From NCBI GenBank assembly GCA_964244115.1, contig CAXTHM010000010.1, forward strand, positions 5,882 to 69,881: 64,000 bases of DNA, written 5' to 3'. The DNA is from CADCWK01 sp964244115. GTDB lineage: Bacteria; Chloroflexota; Chloroflexia; Thermomicrobiales; UBA6265. A model generated the notes under the pieces. That model saw only the letters and a list, made by a program, of their open reading frames with translations. It searched no databases and was not told the origin of the DNA. Positions 1 to 9,417 of this stretch are shown here, piece after piece. Each line of letters starts with the position of its first letter. Position 1 is the first letter of the stretch. The position numbers were made by a program, and so were the translations under genes.

Positions 1-660
1 CAGGGCGATGAGGTTGAGGTCGCCCACCAGCGCGAAGTTCAGCGTGGTCGGAGGGCTGGCACTGTCGGTGATGGAGACGACCTCGACGCCCGCATACTCG
101 GTCGTCTCGGTCGTCACCCCGGAGCCGGCAGCGAGGTCCAGGAAGTCGGTGGTCAGATAGTCGAACGCCGTCTCCGGGTCCGTCGTCGCAAGGACGATCC
201 GAATGTCCTGGTCCGCCGCCTCGGGCAAATCGTCGGTCGTCGTCTCCGAGAGCGACTCGATCTGTCCGGGCGAGACGGCCGGGATGCCGACGCCGATCTC
301 CGTGGCGCCGACGCCCTCGAAGACGGCACCGATGTCGTCCGAATCCGACTCGTCGAGATCGACACCGAGATTGAACAGGTCGATCAGACCGGACGCGCCG
401 GAGAGTTCGGCACTGGTCTGGAACTGCTCGGAAGCCGGGTCGACGTTGATCGCGACGTAGGCCGTCGCGTCGGCCGGGATGGCGGCGGCGGTCGACAGCG
501 AGCTGACCCCGCCGGCGTCGGGCGTCGCCTGCTGGCTGGCGCCGCGGCTGCCCTGAGCGTAGACGGTCGTGCTGATCAAGGTCAGGAGCAGTGCCGCGAC
601 GGCGACACCGCGCAGGATGAACGAGCTCCTCGGAGCCGGACGCGAAACGGGCTTGTCCAC
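1..660 (-). CDS. Secreted DUF3352-like protein, N-terminal part
   Basis: This reading frame is open from a GTG at 660 to the window edge (220 codons seen), so the C-terminus is missing. An RBS-like AGAGGGA lies about 8 nt before the GTG. Residues about 13-33 form a signal peptide: a basic start (KPVSRPAPRSS) followed by a hydrophobic run ending in VYAQG. After a short Gln/Thr/Ser linker comes a segment beginning IPADATAYVAINVD, which resembles the start of DUF3352-type extracytoplasmic proteins (recognition by motif only). The protein is acidic and rich in Thr, Ser and Asp, as expected for a secreted product. Its function is unknown. It is transcribed away from clpB's terminator and is probably a separate unit. 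Confidence 0.7.
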   Translation of the reverse strand, partial: MDKPVSRPAPRSSFILRGVAVAALLLTLISTTVYAQGSRGASQQATPDAGGVSSLSTAAAIPADATAYVAINVDPASEQFQTSAELSGASGLIDLFNLGVDLDESDSDDIGAVFEGVGATEIGVGIPAVSPGQIESLSETTTDDLPEAADQDIRIVLATTDPETAFDYLTTDFLDLAAGSGVTTETTEYAGVEVVSITDSASPPTTLNFALVGDLNLIAL

Positions 661-877
661 TCGACGTTCCCTCTTCTCACGATTCCCGCGGGCGCCGCAC
701 GGCACCGCGATGCGATCTGGCCAGACCTGATCGAACGACAGACGGCTCCAGCCCTCTGGCACGGACACCGGGCCGACGCCCCCGCCACTCTATGCGGCAA
801 CTGTCACGAGAATGTTGCCACCTTTCCGTGACCCTGTGACGGTTGGAGGGGAACGCTGGCTCTGCCCGAGGCAAACG
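661..877. other. Intergenic region between clpB terminator and DUF3352-like gene
   Basis: I see no gene here. Small open frames in this stretch have no ribosome-binding site and overlap the start of the secreted protein. The promoter of the 1-660 gene should lie here, but no clear -35/-10 pair stands out. Confidence 0.5.
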
Positions 878-912
878 ACGCGGCCCCGGACAAATCCTGT
901 CCGGGGCCGCGT
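878..912 (-). terminator. Terminator hairpin after clpB
   Basis: A perfect 15-bp inverted repeat (arms 878-892 and 898-912, core GCGGCCCCGGACA) encloses a 5-nt loop and sits 28 nt past the clpB stop. On the minus strand it is followed by a short T-containing stretch (GTCGTTTG). It is most likely the end of the hspR-clpB transcript. Confidence 0.75.
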
Positions 913-940
913 GACGGGCAGCGGGATGGGCGACGAAGGA

Positions 941-3553
<2,613 letters not shown>

Positions 3554-3721
3554 GACGGGTCCTTTCTGACGCAGGGTTGTCGAATCGGATCGGCCGGAAG
3601 GGCCGCTACGAATCAGGCTGGGTGGTCGACGTCACATGGGGAAGACGAGTACGTGACGGAGTGAGAGCGGCAGCGGAGGGCGCAGATCGTCTTCGCCGGC
3701 GAGCCGGTGGTAGCGATCGTG

Positions 3722-4138
3722 TTACCGCGGCGGCGTCGGGTTCTGGTCGATATGGCCAAGATGGGCGAGCACGAGGTTGAGATCGTTCCACGTCTCCTCG
3801 ACGGAATCCGCGAGTTCGGCCGGTGTGACCGCCGGCTCGCCGTCAGCCGACACGGCGGCGAGCGTCTGCCCGAGGCGAGCCCGGCGTTCACGGAGACGAC
3901 GGGTCAGCTCCAGCGCCAGCTGCACGCCGGCGAGGTTGAGCCCGCGCTCCTCGACCAGGTACTTGACCTGCCGGAGCCGCTCGATGTCGCGGTCGGAATA
4001 GAGGCGCAGGTTCCCCGTCGTGCGTGACGGAGCGATCAGCCCCTCACGCTCGTATTTCCGCAGCGTCTGGGGATGCATCTCGACCAGCCGCGCCGCGACA
4101 CTGATGACGAAGAGCGGCTCTCCGTGACATGGACCCAT
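3722..4138 (-). CDS. hspR: HspR-like MerR-family heat-shock repressor
   Basis: This is a 138-residue MerR-family regulator with an N-terminal winged helix: VISVAARLVEMHPQTLRKYEREGL, then a wing with TGNLRLYS and DIERL. A short coiled coil and a C-terminal tail follow. The HPQTLRKYEREGL form of the recognition helix is typical of HspR, the repressor of dnaK and clpB operons in Actinobacteria and some other phyla. I chose the ATG at 4138 because GGAGG lies 8 nt upstream. An in-frame ATG at 4153 would add five residues but has no RBS and sits only about 8 nt after the predicted transcription start. Being first in the operon with clpB and having a HAIR-like operator in its own promoter point to autoregulation. 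Confidence 0.88.
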   Translation of the reverse strand: MGPCHGEPLFVISVAARLVEMHPQTLRKYEREGLIAPSRTTGNLRLYSDRDIERLRQVKYLVEERGLNLAGVQLALELTRRLRERRARLGQTLAAVSADGEPAVTPAELADSVEETWNDLNLVLAHLGHIDQNPTPPR

Positions 4139-4167
4139 CTGACCGACCTCCATCTTGTACGTCGCCT

Positions 4168-4196
4168 AGTATGTCTCTTGATACGATCCGTGTCAA
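4168..4196 (-). promoter_or_regulatory. Sigma-70-type promoter of hspR-clpB
   Basis: On the minus strand there is a perfect TTGACA (4196-4191), a 17-nt spacer and CATACT (4173-4168). Transcription would start near 4161. This is one of the two best promoter matches in the window; the other drives leuS. Confidence 0.8.
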
Positions 4197-4197
4197 C
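4177..4197. promoter_or_regulatory. HAIR-like inverted repeat, probable HspR operator
   Basis: TTGA (4178-4181) and TCAA (4193-4196) are separated by exactly 11 nt. This is the core geometry of the HspR-associated inverted repeat CTTGAGT-N7-ACTCAAG, although the outer bases match poorly. It covers the -35 box and most of the spacer, where a bound repressor would block RNA polymerase. The regulator gene starts 40 bases downstream. Confidence 0.6.
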
Positions 4198-4276
4198 TCA
4201 CCGATCCATAGCAGTGGTCGCCATCGACTGATGGGATGTGGATGTGTTGATGGCAAACGCGTGGGTTGTGGGCAGT

Positions 4277-4360
4277 CCCCTCCCCCAGCGCAGCGCGGCG
4301 TGAGCGATAACCCCTCCGCGGCGCGTTGCGCGCTGCGGCGCTCACGCCCGGAGGGGGGCT
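4277..4360 (+). repeat. Dispersed intergenic repeat, unit A copy 1
   Basis: A GC-rich block that begins CCCCTCCCCCAGCG and ends GGCGCTCACGCCCGGAG with a G-run. A clear relative is present in inverted orientation at 37099-37170, with long identical stretches such as CGCTGCGGCGCTCACGCC. It can fold back on itself and contains no credible gene. Confidence 0.7.
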
Positions 4361-4412
4361 TCTGGGGGTCGCGCCGGCGCTCCTGCCCGATGCGAACGCG
4401 TTGGTCGAGTCG

Positions 4413-4486
4413 TGTAGGGGCGACGCTCTCGCTGTGCTGGCGAGCCAGGCCGCCGCAGCGGCCATCGCCCCGCAGGGCGATAACGG
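4413..4486 (+). repeat. Dispersed intergenic repeat, unit B copy 1
   Basis: Begins TGTAGGGGCGA, continues GCGAGCCAGGC and ends CATCGCCCCGCAGGGCGATAA. The same module occurs at 36803-36870 (direct, diverged at the end) and 36989-37052 (inverted). The ATCGCCC/GGGCGAT ends form a hairpin. Apart from units A and B, the rest of the 4197-4596 spacer shows no gene. Confidence 0.7.
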
Positions 4487-4596
4487 CACCGACAGCCAAC
4501 CGATTCAAGGGAACTAATCGGCCGGCCACCTAGCCTGTTTTGATTGCACATGGCGCGACGTGTCTCTACGTCGAGGCGCTGCCGTCCTCCCAGACG

Positions 4597-5391
4597 TCAC
4601 TTTCCGTCAGCGCTGGCCTGTAACTCCGCCCAGAACGCCTCGTTCACCGACCGATAGACCGCCGCCATCGCCGGGGCGTCCAGAACCGACAGAAGGGTTT
4701 GGGCTTCTAGACGTTCTTGTTGATTCTTGGGATATGTCGTGTTGGTGGCCGATGCCGTGACTACCCGCATCCAGACGCCGTTGAACCGGGCCACCATCGC
4801 CGCCAACTGCTGCCTCGGGAGCGCCATCGTTGTGGCCGGCGGCCAGTCGCCCAGCCGCTCGGGCGGCCACTGGTCCTCGTCGAACCCAGGGAACTCCCCG
4901 ATCCCGTAGGGCTTTCCGTCGGTGAGTGAGACGACGACCAGCCGCGCCGGGGCGAACAGCCCAGGTCGCCCGTCCTCACCAGTCGCCAGGATCGCGACCG
5001 GAACCTCGACCCGTCCGGGGTAGCGGGGACTCGGGACCGGGAAGCGGGGCAGACTGCCGGGGTGGAAGGGCGGATTCTCGGCGACGAAGGCGCTGACGGC
5101 CGCCATGAGCTCATCGAGGGCCAGGGTCGGCTCCACGCCGAATCGCTTGGTCCCGCCCGATACCCCGAAGTGGCCCGTGTCGAAGGCGACACTCATGCCA
5201 TCCCCGTCGGGCGCCGCGAGGTCGAACGTGAGCGTCGCCCCACCGTCCCGGCTGGAACGGGTCTCCGAGACGATCGTCCATGGGCCGGATGCATGCGGAT
5301 AGGCTTCCACCCAGGCGTAGGCCTCGCGCAGCGAATCGACCCGCACCCGGGTTCCAGCCGTATCGAAGCCGCCCGCGTTCGTGTCAGTCAT
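4597..5391 (-). CDS. Hypothetical protein
   Basis: A 264-residue protein I do not recognise. The ATG at 5391 is preferred because AGAAGGA lies 9 nt upstream; the open frame extends 35 codons further without another good RBS. There is no signal peptide or membrane span. The middle is rich in Pro (ENPPFHPGSLPRFPVPSPRYPGRVEVP), followed by a hydrophobic beta-like segment (VPVAILATGEDGRPGLFAPARLVVVSLTDG) and an alpha-helical C-terminus with several Ala and Gln. It is transcribed divergently from the MFS gene. Codon use looks like the neighbours, so there is no sign of recent transfer. Confidence 0.7.
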   Translation of the reverse strand: MTDTNAGGFDTAGTRVRVDSLREAYAWVEAYPHASGPWTIVSETRSSRDGGATLTFDLAAPDGDGMSVAFDTGHFGVSGGTKRFGVEPTLALDELMAAVSAFVAENPPFHPGSLPRFPVPSPRYPGRVEVPVAILATGEDGRPGLFAPARLVVVSLTDGKPYGIGEFPGFDEDQWPPERLGDWPPATTMALPRQQLAAMVARFNGVWMRVVTASATNTTYPKNQQERLEAQTLLSVLDAPAMAAVYRSVNEAFWAELQASADGK

Positions 5392-5512
5392 GTCGTCGAT
5401 CCTTCTGACCTCTTGCTGACCTCTCGACCACTCGTCCGCATCGCAACGATTCAGGGCGCGGGATAGCGCAGCGCCATTGGGCCGATTGCGCGACAATGCG
5501 AGCCACTTTCAG

Positions 5513-5525
5513 TCAGACAGTCTGA
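5513..5525. promoter_or_regulatory. 13-bp palindrome upstream of MFS gene
   Basis: TCAGAC-A-GTCTGA is a perfect dyad with a single central base, in the spacer between the divergent hypothetical gene and the transporter. Its size and position suit an operator for a dimeric regulator, but no regulator gene is adjacent. Confidence 0.4.
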
Positions 5526-5616
5526 AGCTGCCCGGTCGCTCCGGCAAGGCGCCACGAGCACCAGGATGCGGACATCTCGCCTGACGCACCTGGTTCTGGC
5601 TCATGAGGGGATCGAC

Positions 5617-6858
5617 GTGAAGCGGTTGCGGCTGCCGGCCTGGCACTTCGGGCTCGGCCGGGAACTCGGGTTCGCCTTCTGGGCGATGTTCTTCGTCGAG
5701 GCGGCGTTCGGCTCCTACTGGAACATCTGGCCCATCTTCATCGGCAGTCTCGGCGCGTCGGTCCCGGTCGTGGGCCTGATGGTCGGGGCGAGCGGGCTGA
5801 TCCGTCTGTTCGTGATGCCGCCGTCTGCGGTGATCGCCGACCGGCTCGGCTCACGTGTCGTCCTGGTCGGCGCCCGGCTGATCGCCTTCGCCGGGTTCTT
5901 CGGCGCGGTCTTCGCGACCGACTGGCGGATGCTGATCCCGCTGGTCGTGGCGATGGGGATCGGGGACGTCGCCTTCCCCCAGATCCAGGCTCACGTCGCC
6001 GGGCAGAGCAAGGGCGACACCACGCGGATCTTCGCCCTGGTCTTCGTCGTCGGACCCGGTGTCGCCCTCGGGCTCGGCCCGCTGATCTCCAGCCTGGCGA
6101 TCGGGACGTTCGGTCTCCGCGGCGCGATCTTCCTGACGGCGATGTTCACGCTGGCATCGGTGGTGTGCTTTGCCTCGCTCCGGAATCTCGCCCCGGCGGT
6201 CCGGAAGACCGCGGTCGTCACCGAAGCCAGCGACCAGGTCCCGCAGTCGAGCTATCGGCAGGCGCTCGCCGACCCGAACATCCGCCGGATCGTCGCGCTC
6301 CACGCCGCCACCGTCTTCTCGCTGGGACTCGGCGTGTCCCTGCTGCCGCTGTTCCTCGAAGAGGTCCGTGGCATCCCGGCCGAGCGGATCGCCCAGCTTG
6401 GCTCCATCCAGGCGGTCGGGACGATCGCCTTCGGGATCGCCGTCTCCCGGGTGCGCTGGCTCCAGCTCAACCCGTTCACCGGAGCGGCGGTCGCGGCGGT
6501 CGCGGTCTCGACCGGGCTGGTCATCTTCGCCGTCACGGACTTCCTGCCACTCCTGGTCGTCGGGTTCGTCCTGCGCGGCTGCGTCTTCTCGGCCTGGACG
6601 CTGTTCTCGTCGGCGATGGGGGTCGTCGCGAAACCGGCCGATCGATCGCGCGGCTTCGCCCTGATCGAACTGACCGGCGGCACGGCCTTCTCGCTGGCGC
6701 CGATCGTCACTGGTCAGATCTACGAGCTCGGGCCGCGCGTCCCGCTAGTCGTCGGAACCGTGCTCGCGCTCCTCGTCGTCCCGTTCCTGCTCCGTTCCCA
6801 GCGCCAGGTGCATCACCTCGCCGCCACTGCCCGGTTGGCCCCCAGTGCCGCCGACTAG
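5617..6858 (+). CDS. MFS transporter
   Basis: A 413-residue major facilitator superfamily membrane protein with about twelve hydrophobic segments in two six-helix halves. They are linked by a polar cytoplasmic loop near the middle (RKTAVVTEASDQVPQSSYRQALADPNIRR). The loop between helices 2 and 3 carries the family signature in the form ADRLGSRVVLVGAR. The substrate cannot be told from sequence; the general look is that of drug or sugar efflux MFS proteins. I chose the GTG at 5617 because GAGGGG lies 6 nt upstream and this places helix 1 close to the N-terminus. An ATG at 5566 is possible but has a poor RBS. It is followed by gcvPB after 163 nt, with a candidate promoter in between, so the two may be separate units. 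Confidence 0.85.
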   Translation: MKRLRLPAWHFGLGRELGFAFWAMFFVEAAFGSYWNIWPIFIGSLGASVPVVGLMVGASGLIRLFVMPPSAVIADRLGSRVVLVGARLIAFAGFFGAVFATDWRMLIPLVVAMGIGDVAFPQIQAHVAGQSKGDTTRIFALVFVVGPGVALGLGPLISSLAIGTFGLRGAIFLTAMFTLASVVCFASLRNLAPAVRKTAVVTEASDQVPQSSYRQALADPNIRRIVALHAATVFSLGLGVSLLPLFLEEVRGIPAERIAQLGSIQAVGTIAFGIAVSRVRWLQLNPFTGAAVAAVAVSTGLVIFAVTDFLPLLVVGFVLRGCVFSAWTLFSSAMGVVAKPADRSRGFALIELTGGTAFSLAPIVTGQIYELGPRVPLVVGTVLALLVVPFLLRSQRQVHHLAATARLAPSAAD

Positions 6859-6910
6859 CCATCCCGCCCAACCGGTCACACCGGTTCAGCGTCAACCGTT
6901 CCCATCGCGA

Positions 6911-6940
6911 TTGGCCGTCGATCCCGCCCGGTGCTACCAT
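6911..6940 (+). promoter_or_regulatory. Candidate promoter of gcvPB
   Basis: TTGGCC (6911-6916), an 18-nt spacer and TACCAT (6935-6940) lie 82 nt ahead of the gcvPB start. The match is moderate. Confidence 0.4.
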
Positions 6941-7021
6941 CGGCAGAGTGAATCCTTCACCGTGGGCGCCATCCCCGGCGCCCCACCCATCGCCCTCCCG
7001 GCGCTGCACAGGAGTTCCCTC

Positions 7022-8542
7022 ATGGCGGTCGAGCCGTTGATCTTCGATCTCGCAAGTCCGGGCCGTCGCGCGATCAGGATGCCCGAACCGGACGTCCCGG
7101 AGACACCGCTCCCGGCCGGCATGGCGCGAGCGTCGCTCGCCTGGCCCGAGGTCAGCGAGATCGACGTGATCCGTCATTTCACCCGGCTCAGCCAGAAGAA
7201 CCACGCGATCGACATCAACTTCTACCCGCTCGGCTCCTGCACGATGAAGTACAACCCGAAGGTCAACGAGGCCGTGGCGCGGTACCCCGGTTTCGCCGGG
7301 ATCCACCCCTACCAGCCTGAGGCGACCGTCCAGGGCGCGCTCGAACTGATGAGCGAACTCCAGGACATGCTGGCCGAGATCTCCGGCTTCCACGCTGTCA
7401 CGCTCCAGCCGGCCGCCGGCGCCCACGGCGAGCTGACCGGGGTCCTGATCATCCGGGACTACCATGCCGAGCGCGGCGACGTGGCCCGGAACACGATCCT
7501 GGTCCCAGACAGCGCTCACGGCACCAACCCGGCCACGGCCGTCATGGCCGGCTTCCGGGTCGAGACGATCCCGTCCAACAGCCGGGGAAACGTCGACATC
7601 GAGGCGCTCCGCCCGATGCTCGGACCACACATCGCCGGCCTGATGATCACCAACCCGAACACGCTCGGGCTCTGGGACGAGGGGATCGACGAGGTCATCG
7701 AGCTGGTCCATGAGGCCGGCGGGCTGGTCTACAACGACGGCGCCAACTTCAACGCCATCCTCGGGATCGCCCGGCCCGGCGACCTCGGCATCGACGTGAT
7801 GCACTTCAACCTGCACAAGACCTTCTCGACCCCGCACGGCGGCGGCGGACCCGGGTCCGGCCCGGTCGGCGTCCGCGCCGGTCTGGAGGAGTACCTGCCC
7901 GGACCGCGTATCCAGGTCGTCGATGAGGCGGACGGACCGCGCTACGAGTGGTTCATGCCGTCGAAGACCATCGGCCGCCTGCACTCGTTCCACGGCAACT
8001 TCGGCATGCACGTCCGGGCTTACACCTACATCCGCATGCACGGTGGCGCCGGGCTTCGACGAGTCAGCGAGGACGCCGTCCTGGCGGCCAACTACCTCAA
8101 GAGTCAGCTCGCCGAGGACTACGTCGTCCCCTACGACCGCTCCTGCATGCACGAGTTCGTCGCCTCCGCCAGCCGGCAGAAGGCGAACGGCGTCAAGGCG
8201 GTCGACATCGCCAAGCGGCTGCTCGACTTCGGCATCCACCCGCCGACGACCTACTTCCCCCTGGTCGTGCCCGAGTGCCTGATGATGGAGCCGACCGAGA
8301 CGGAGTCCAAGGAGACGCTCGACTCCTTCGTGCTGGCGATGAAGCAGATCGCGCGCGAGTCGGCCGAGACGCCCGAGCTGGTGAAGTCCGCCCCGCACAC
8401 GACCGATTTCAAGCGGTTCGACGAGGCCGGCGCCAACCGCCGCCTGAACCTGCGCTGGGAGCCGGAGCACTCACAGGTCATCCCGAGCGAATCGGTCATC
8501 GGCGACCGCGAGCCGGTCCGGGAACTGGTCCCCGCCGAGTAG
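7022..8542 (+). CDS. gcvPB: Glycine dehydrogenase (decarboxylating) subunit 2
   Basis: A 506-residue C-terminal-type P-protein subunit of the glycine cleavage system. It decarboxylates glycine with pyridoxal phosphate and passes the aminomethyl group to the lipoyl arm of GcvH. The length fits the two-subunit (GcvPA + GcvPB) form. The PLP lysine is K266 in HFNLHKTFSTPHGGGGPG, followed by the glycine-rich loop. GSCTMKYNPK near residue 71 is also characteristic. The ATG at 7022 has AGGAG 7 nt upstream; upstream in-frame codons overlap the transporter and do not look like protein. No gcvPA, gcvT or gcvH is nearby, so the partners are elsewhere. Confidence 0.95.
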   Translation: MAVEPLIFDLASPGRRAIRMPEPDVPETPLPAGMARASLAWPEVSEIDVIRHFTRLSQKNHAIDINFYPLGSCTMKYNPKVNEAVARYPGFAGIHPYQPEATVQGALELMSELQDMLAEISGFHAVTLQPAAGAHGELTGVLIIRDYHAERGDVARNTILVPDSAHGTNPATAVMAGFRVETIPSNSRGNVDIEALRPMLGPHIAGLMITNPNTLGLWDEGIDEVIELVHEAGGLVYNDGANFNAILGIARPGDLGIDVMHFNLHKTFSTPHGGGGPGSGPVGVRAGLEEYLPGPRIQVVDEADGPRYEWFMPSKTIGRLHSFHGNFGMHVRAYTYIRMHGGAGLRRVSEDAVLAANYLKSQLAEDYVVPYDRSCMHEFVASASRQKANGVKAVDIAKRLLDFGIHPPTTYFPLVVPECLMMEPTETESKETLDSFVLAMKQIARESAETPELVKSAPHTTDFKRFDEAGANRRLNLRWEPEHSQVIPSESVIGDREPVRELVPAE

Positions 8543-8571
8543 CTCCCCGAGTTGGGTTGAAACGGACATGT

Positions 8572-8606
8572 GAGAGGGGCAACGCCGGATTGGCGTTGCC
8601 CCTCTC
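8572..8606 (+). terminator. Terminator hairpin after gcvPB
   Basis: A perfect 15-bp inverted repeat (GAGAGGGGCAACGCC, arms 8572-8586 and 8592-8606) with loop GGATT, followed by GCTGTTTCG, starts 30 nt after the gcvPB stop. Confidence 0.8.
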
Positions 8607-8657
8607 GCTGTTTCGATTGAGCGAAAATCAACGGCCTCGCCCGGTGACGAAGCAGGC

Positions 8658-8750
8658 CTATCCCCCGGCCCGTCTCCGGCTCACCTGCTCGCTCACCCGC
8701 CGGAAGCGGCTCTCGCTACGCTGCGGCTCTCAGGTGGCCGGAGAGCGGAG
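8658..8750 (+). repeat. Dispersed intergenic repeat, unit C copy 1
   Basis: Contains TCTCCGGCTCAC, then GCTCGCTCACCCGC, and closes with GGCCGGAGAG. The left part is repeated with one mismatch over about 28 nt at 26274-26300. The CTCCGG/CCGGAG ends can pair. It lies immediately past the stop of the Uma2-like gene. Confidence 0.6.
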
Positions 8751-8759
8751 ACGCTCGTG

Positions 8760-9386
8760 TCAGCGGAGATGAGGGGTATGAGCAGAGCCCGCTGTAGCGC
8801 GAAGACGGTCCTGGGAGGCGAAGAGCGACGGGACTGGCAACCGCAAACCTGGAAGCAACGAGCCACCGTCCAGAACCTCATCCCCGGTCAACCGCCTCGC
8901 AGAACCACGACTGCCCATAACCCGAACCTCGCGGCGTGTCGGATCGACCAACCAGGTCGTCTCAGTACCGGCGTCGAGATATCGGCCCATCCGCCGCTCC
9001 AGCTCGGTGTGGTTCTCGTCAGGTCCGCAGACTTCGACCGCGAGGTCAGGCGCGCCCTCGAAGAATGACGTCGGGTCCTGACCCTCGAGCCGTGAGCGCC
9101 GTACGAAGGCCGCATCTGCCAGGAGCACCGTGTCTGGCTCCCGAGAGATGCGAAAGGTGCCGTTACCTGCAACGACGTCACCAAGAGCTCGCTGACTGAC
9201 GAACAGCAGCAGATGGGTCGCGATCGTCGTGGTCGTCATCGAGGCCCACCAGCCCGACAGGACGCGCCTGGTCAGGCGACCGTCGATCAACTCGACCGAC
9301 GAGTCAGTCTCAAACAGCGTATGGAACTCCTCGCCGGAGTACGACCGTTCGAAGTCGTAGCCGGATTCGGTCGGTAATCGCTCCAT
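8760..9386 (-). CDS. Uma2 family (DUF820) restriction-endonuclease-fold protein
   Basis: A 208-residue protein of the Uma2/DUF820 family, which has a PD-(D/E)XK nuclease fold; members are numerous in Cyanobacteria and Chloroflexota and mostly uncharacterised. Visible motifs are ELIDGRL (32-38), PDTVLLADAAFV (84-95, supplying the conserved Asp), PDLAVEVCGPDE (113-124, supplying the conserved Glu) and WLVDP (145-149). The canonical E(V)xSPS is EVCGPDE here, a small departure. GGAGG lies about 9 nt before the ATG. It lies 31 nt downstream of leuS and may be read through from it. The C-terminal 25 residues (after LFASQD) look unconserved. Whether it cuts DNA is not known. Confidence 0.85.
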   Translation of the reverse strand: MERLPTESGYDFERSYSGEEFHTLFETDSSVELIDGRLTRRVLSGWWASMTTTTIATHLLLFVSQRALGDVVAGNGTFRISREPDTVLLADAAFVRRSRLEGQDPTSFFEGAPDLAVEVCGPDENHTELERRMGRYLDAGTETTWLVDPTRREVRVMGSRGSARRLTGDEVLDGGSLLPGLRLPVPSLFASQDRLRATAGSAHTPHLR

Positions 9387-9417
9387 CCACCGTCCTCCAG
9401 AGATGCTGGATCGAGGT

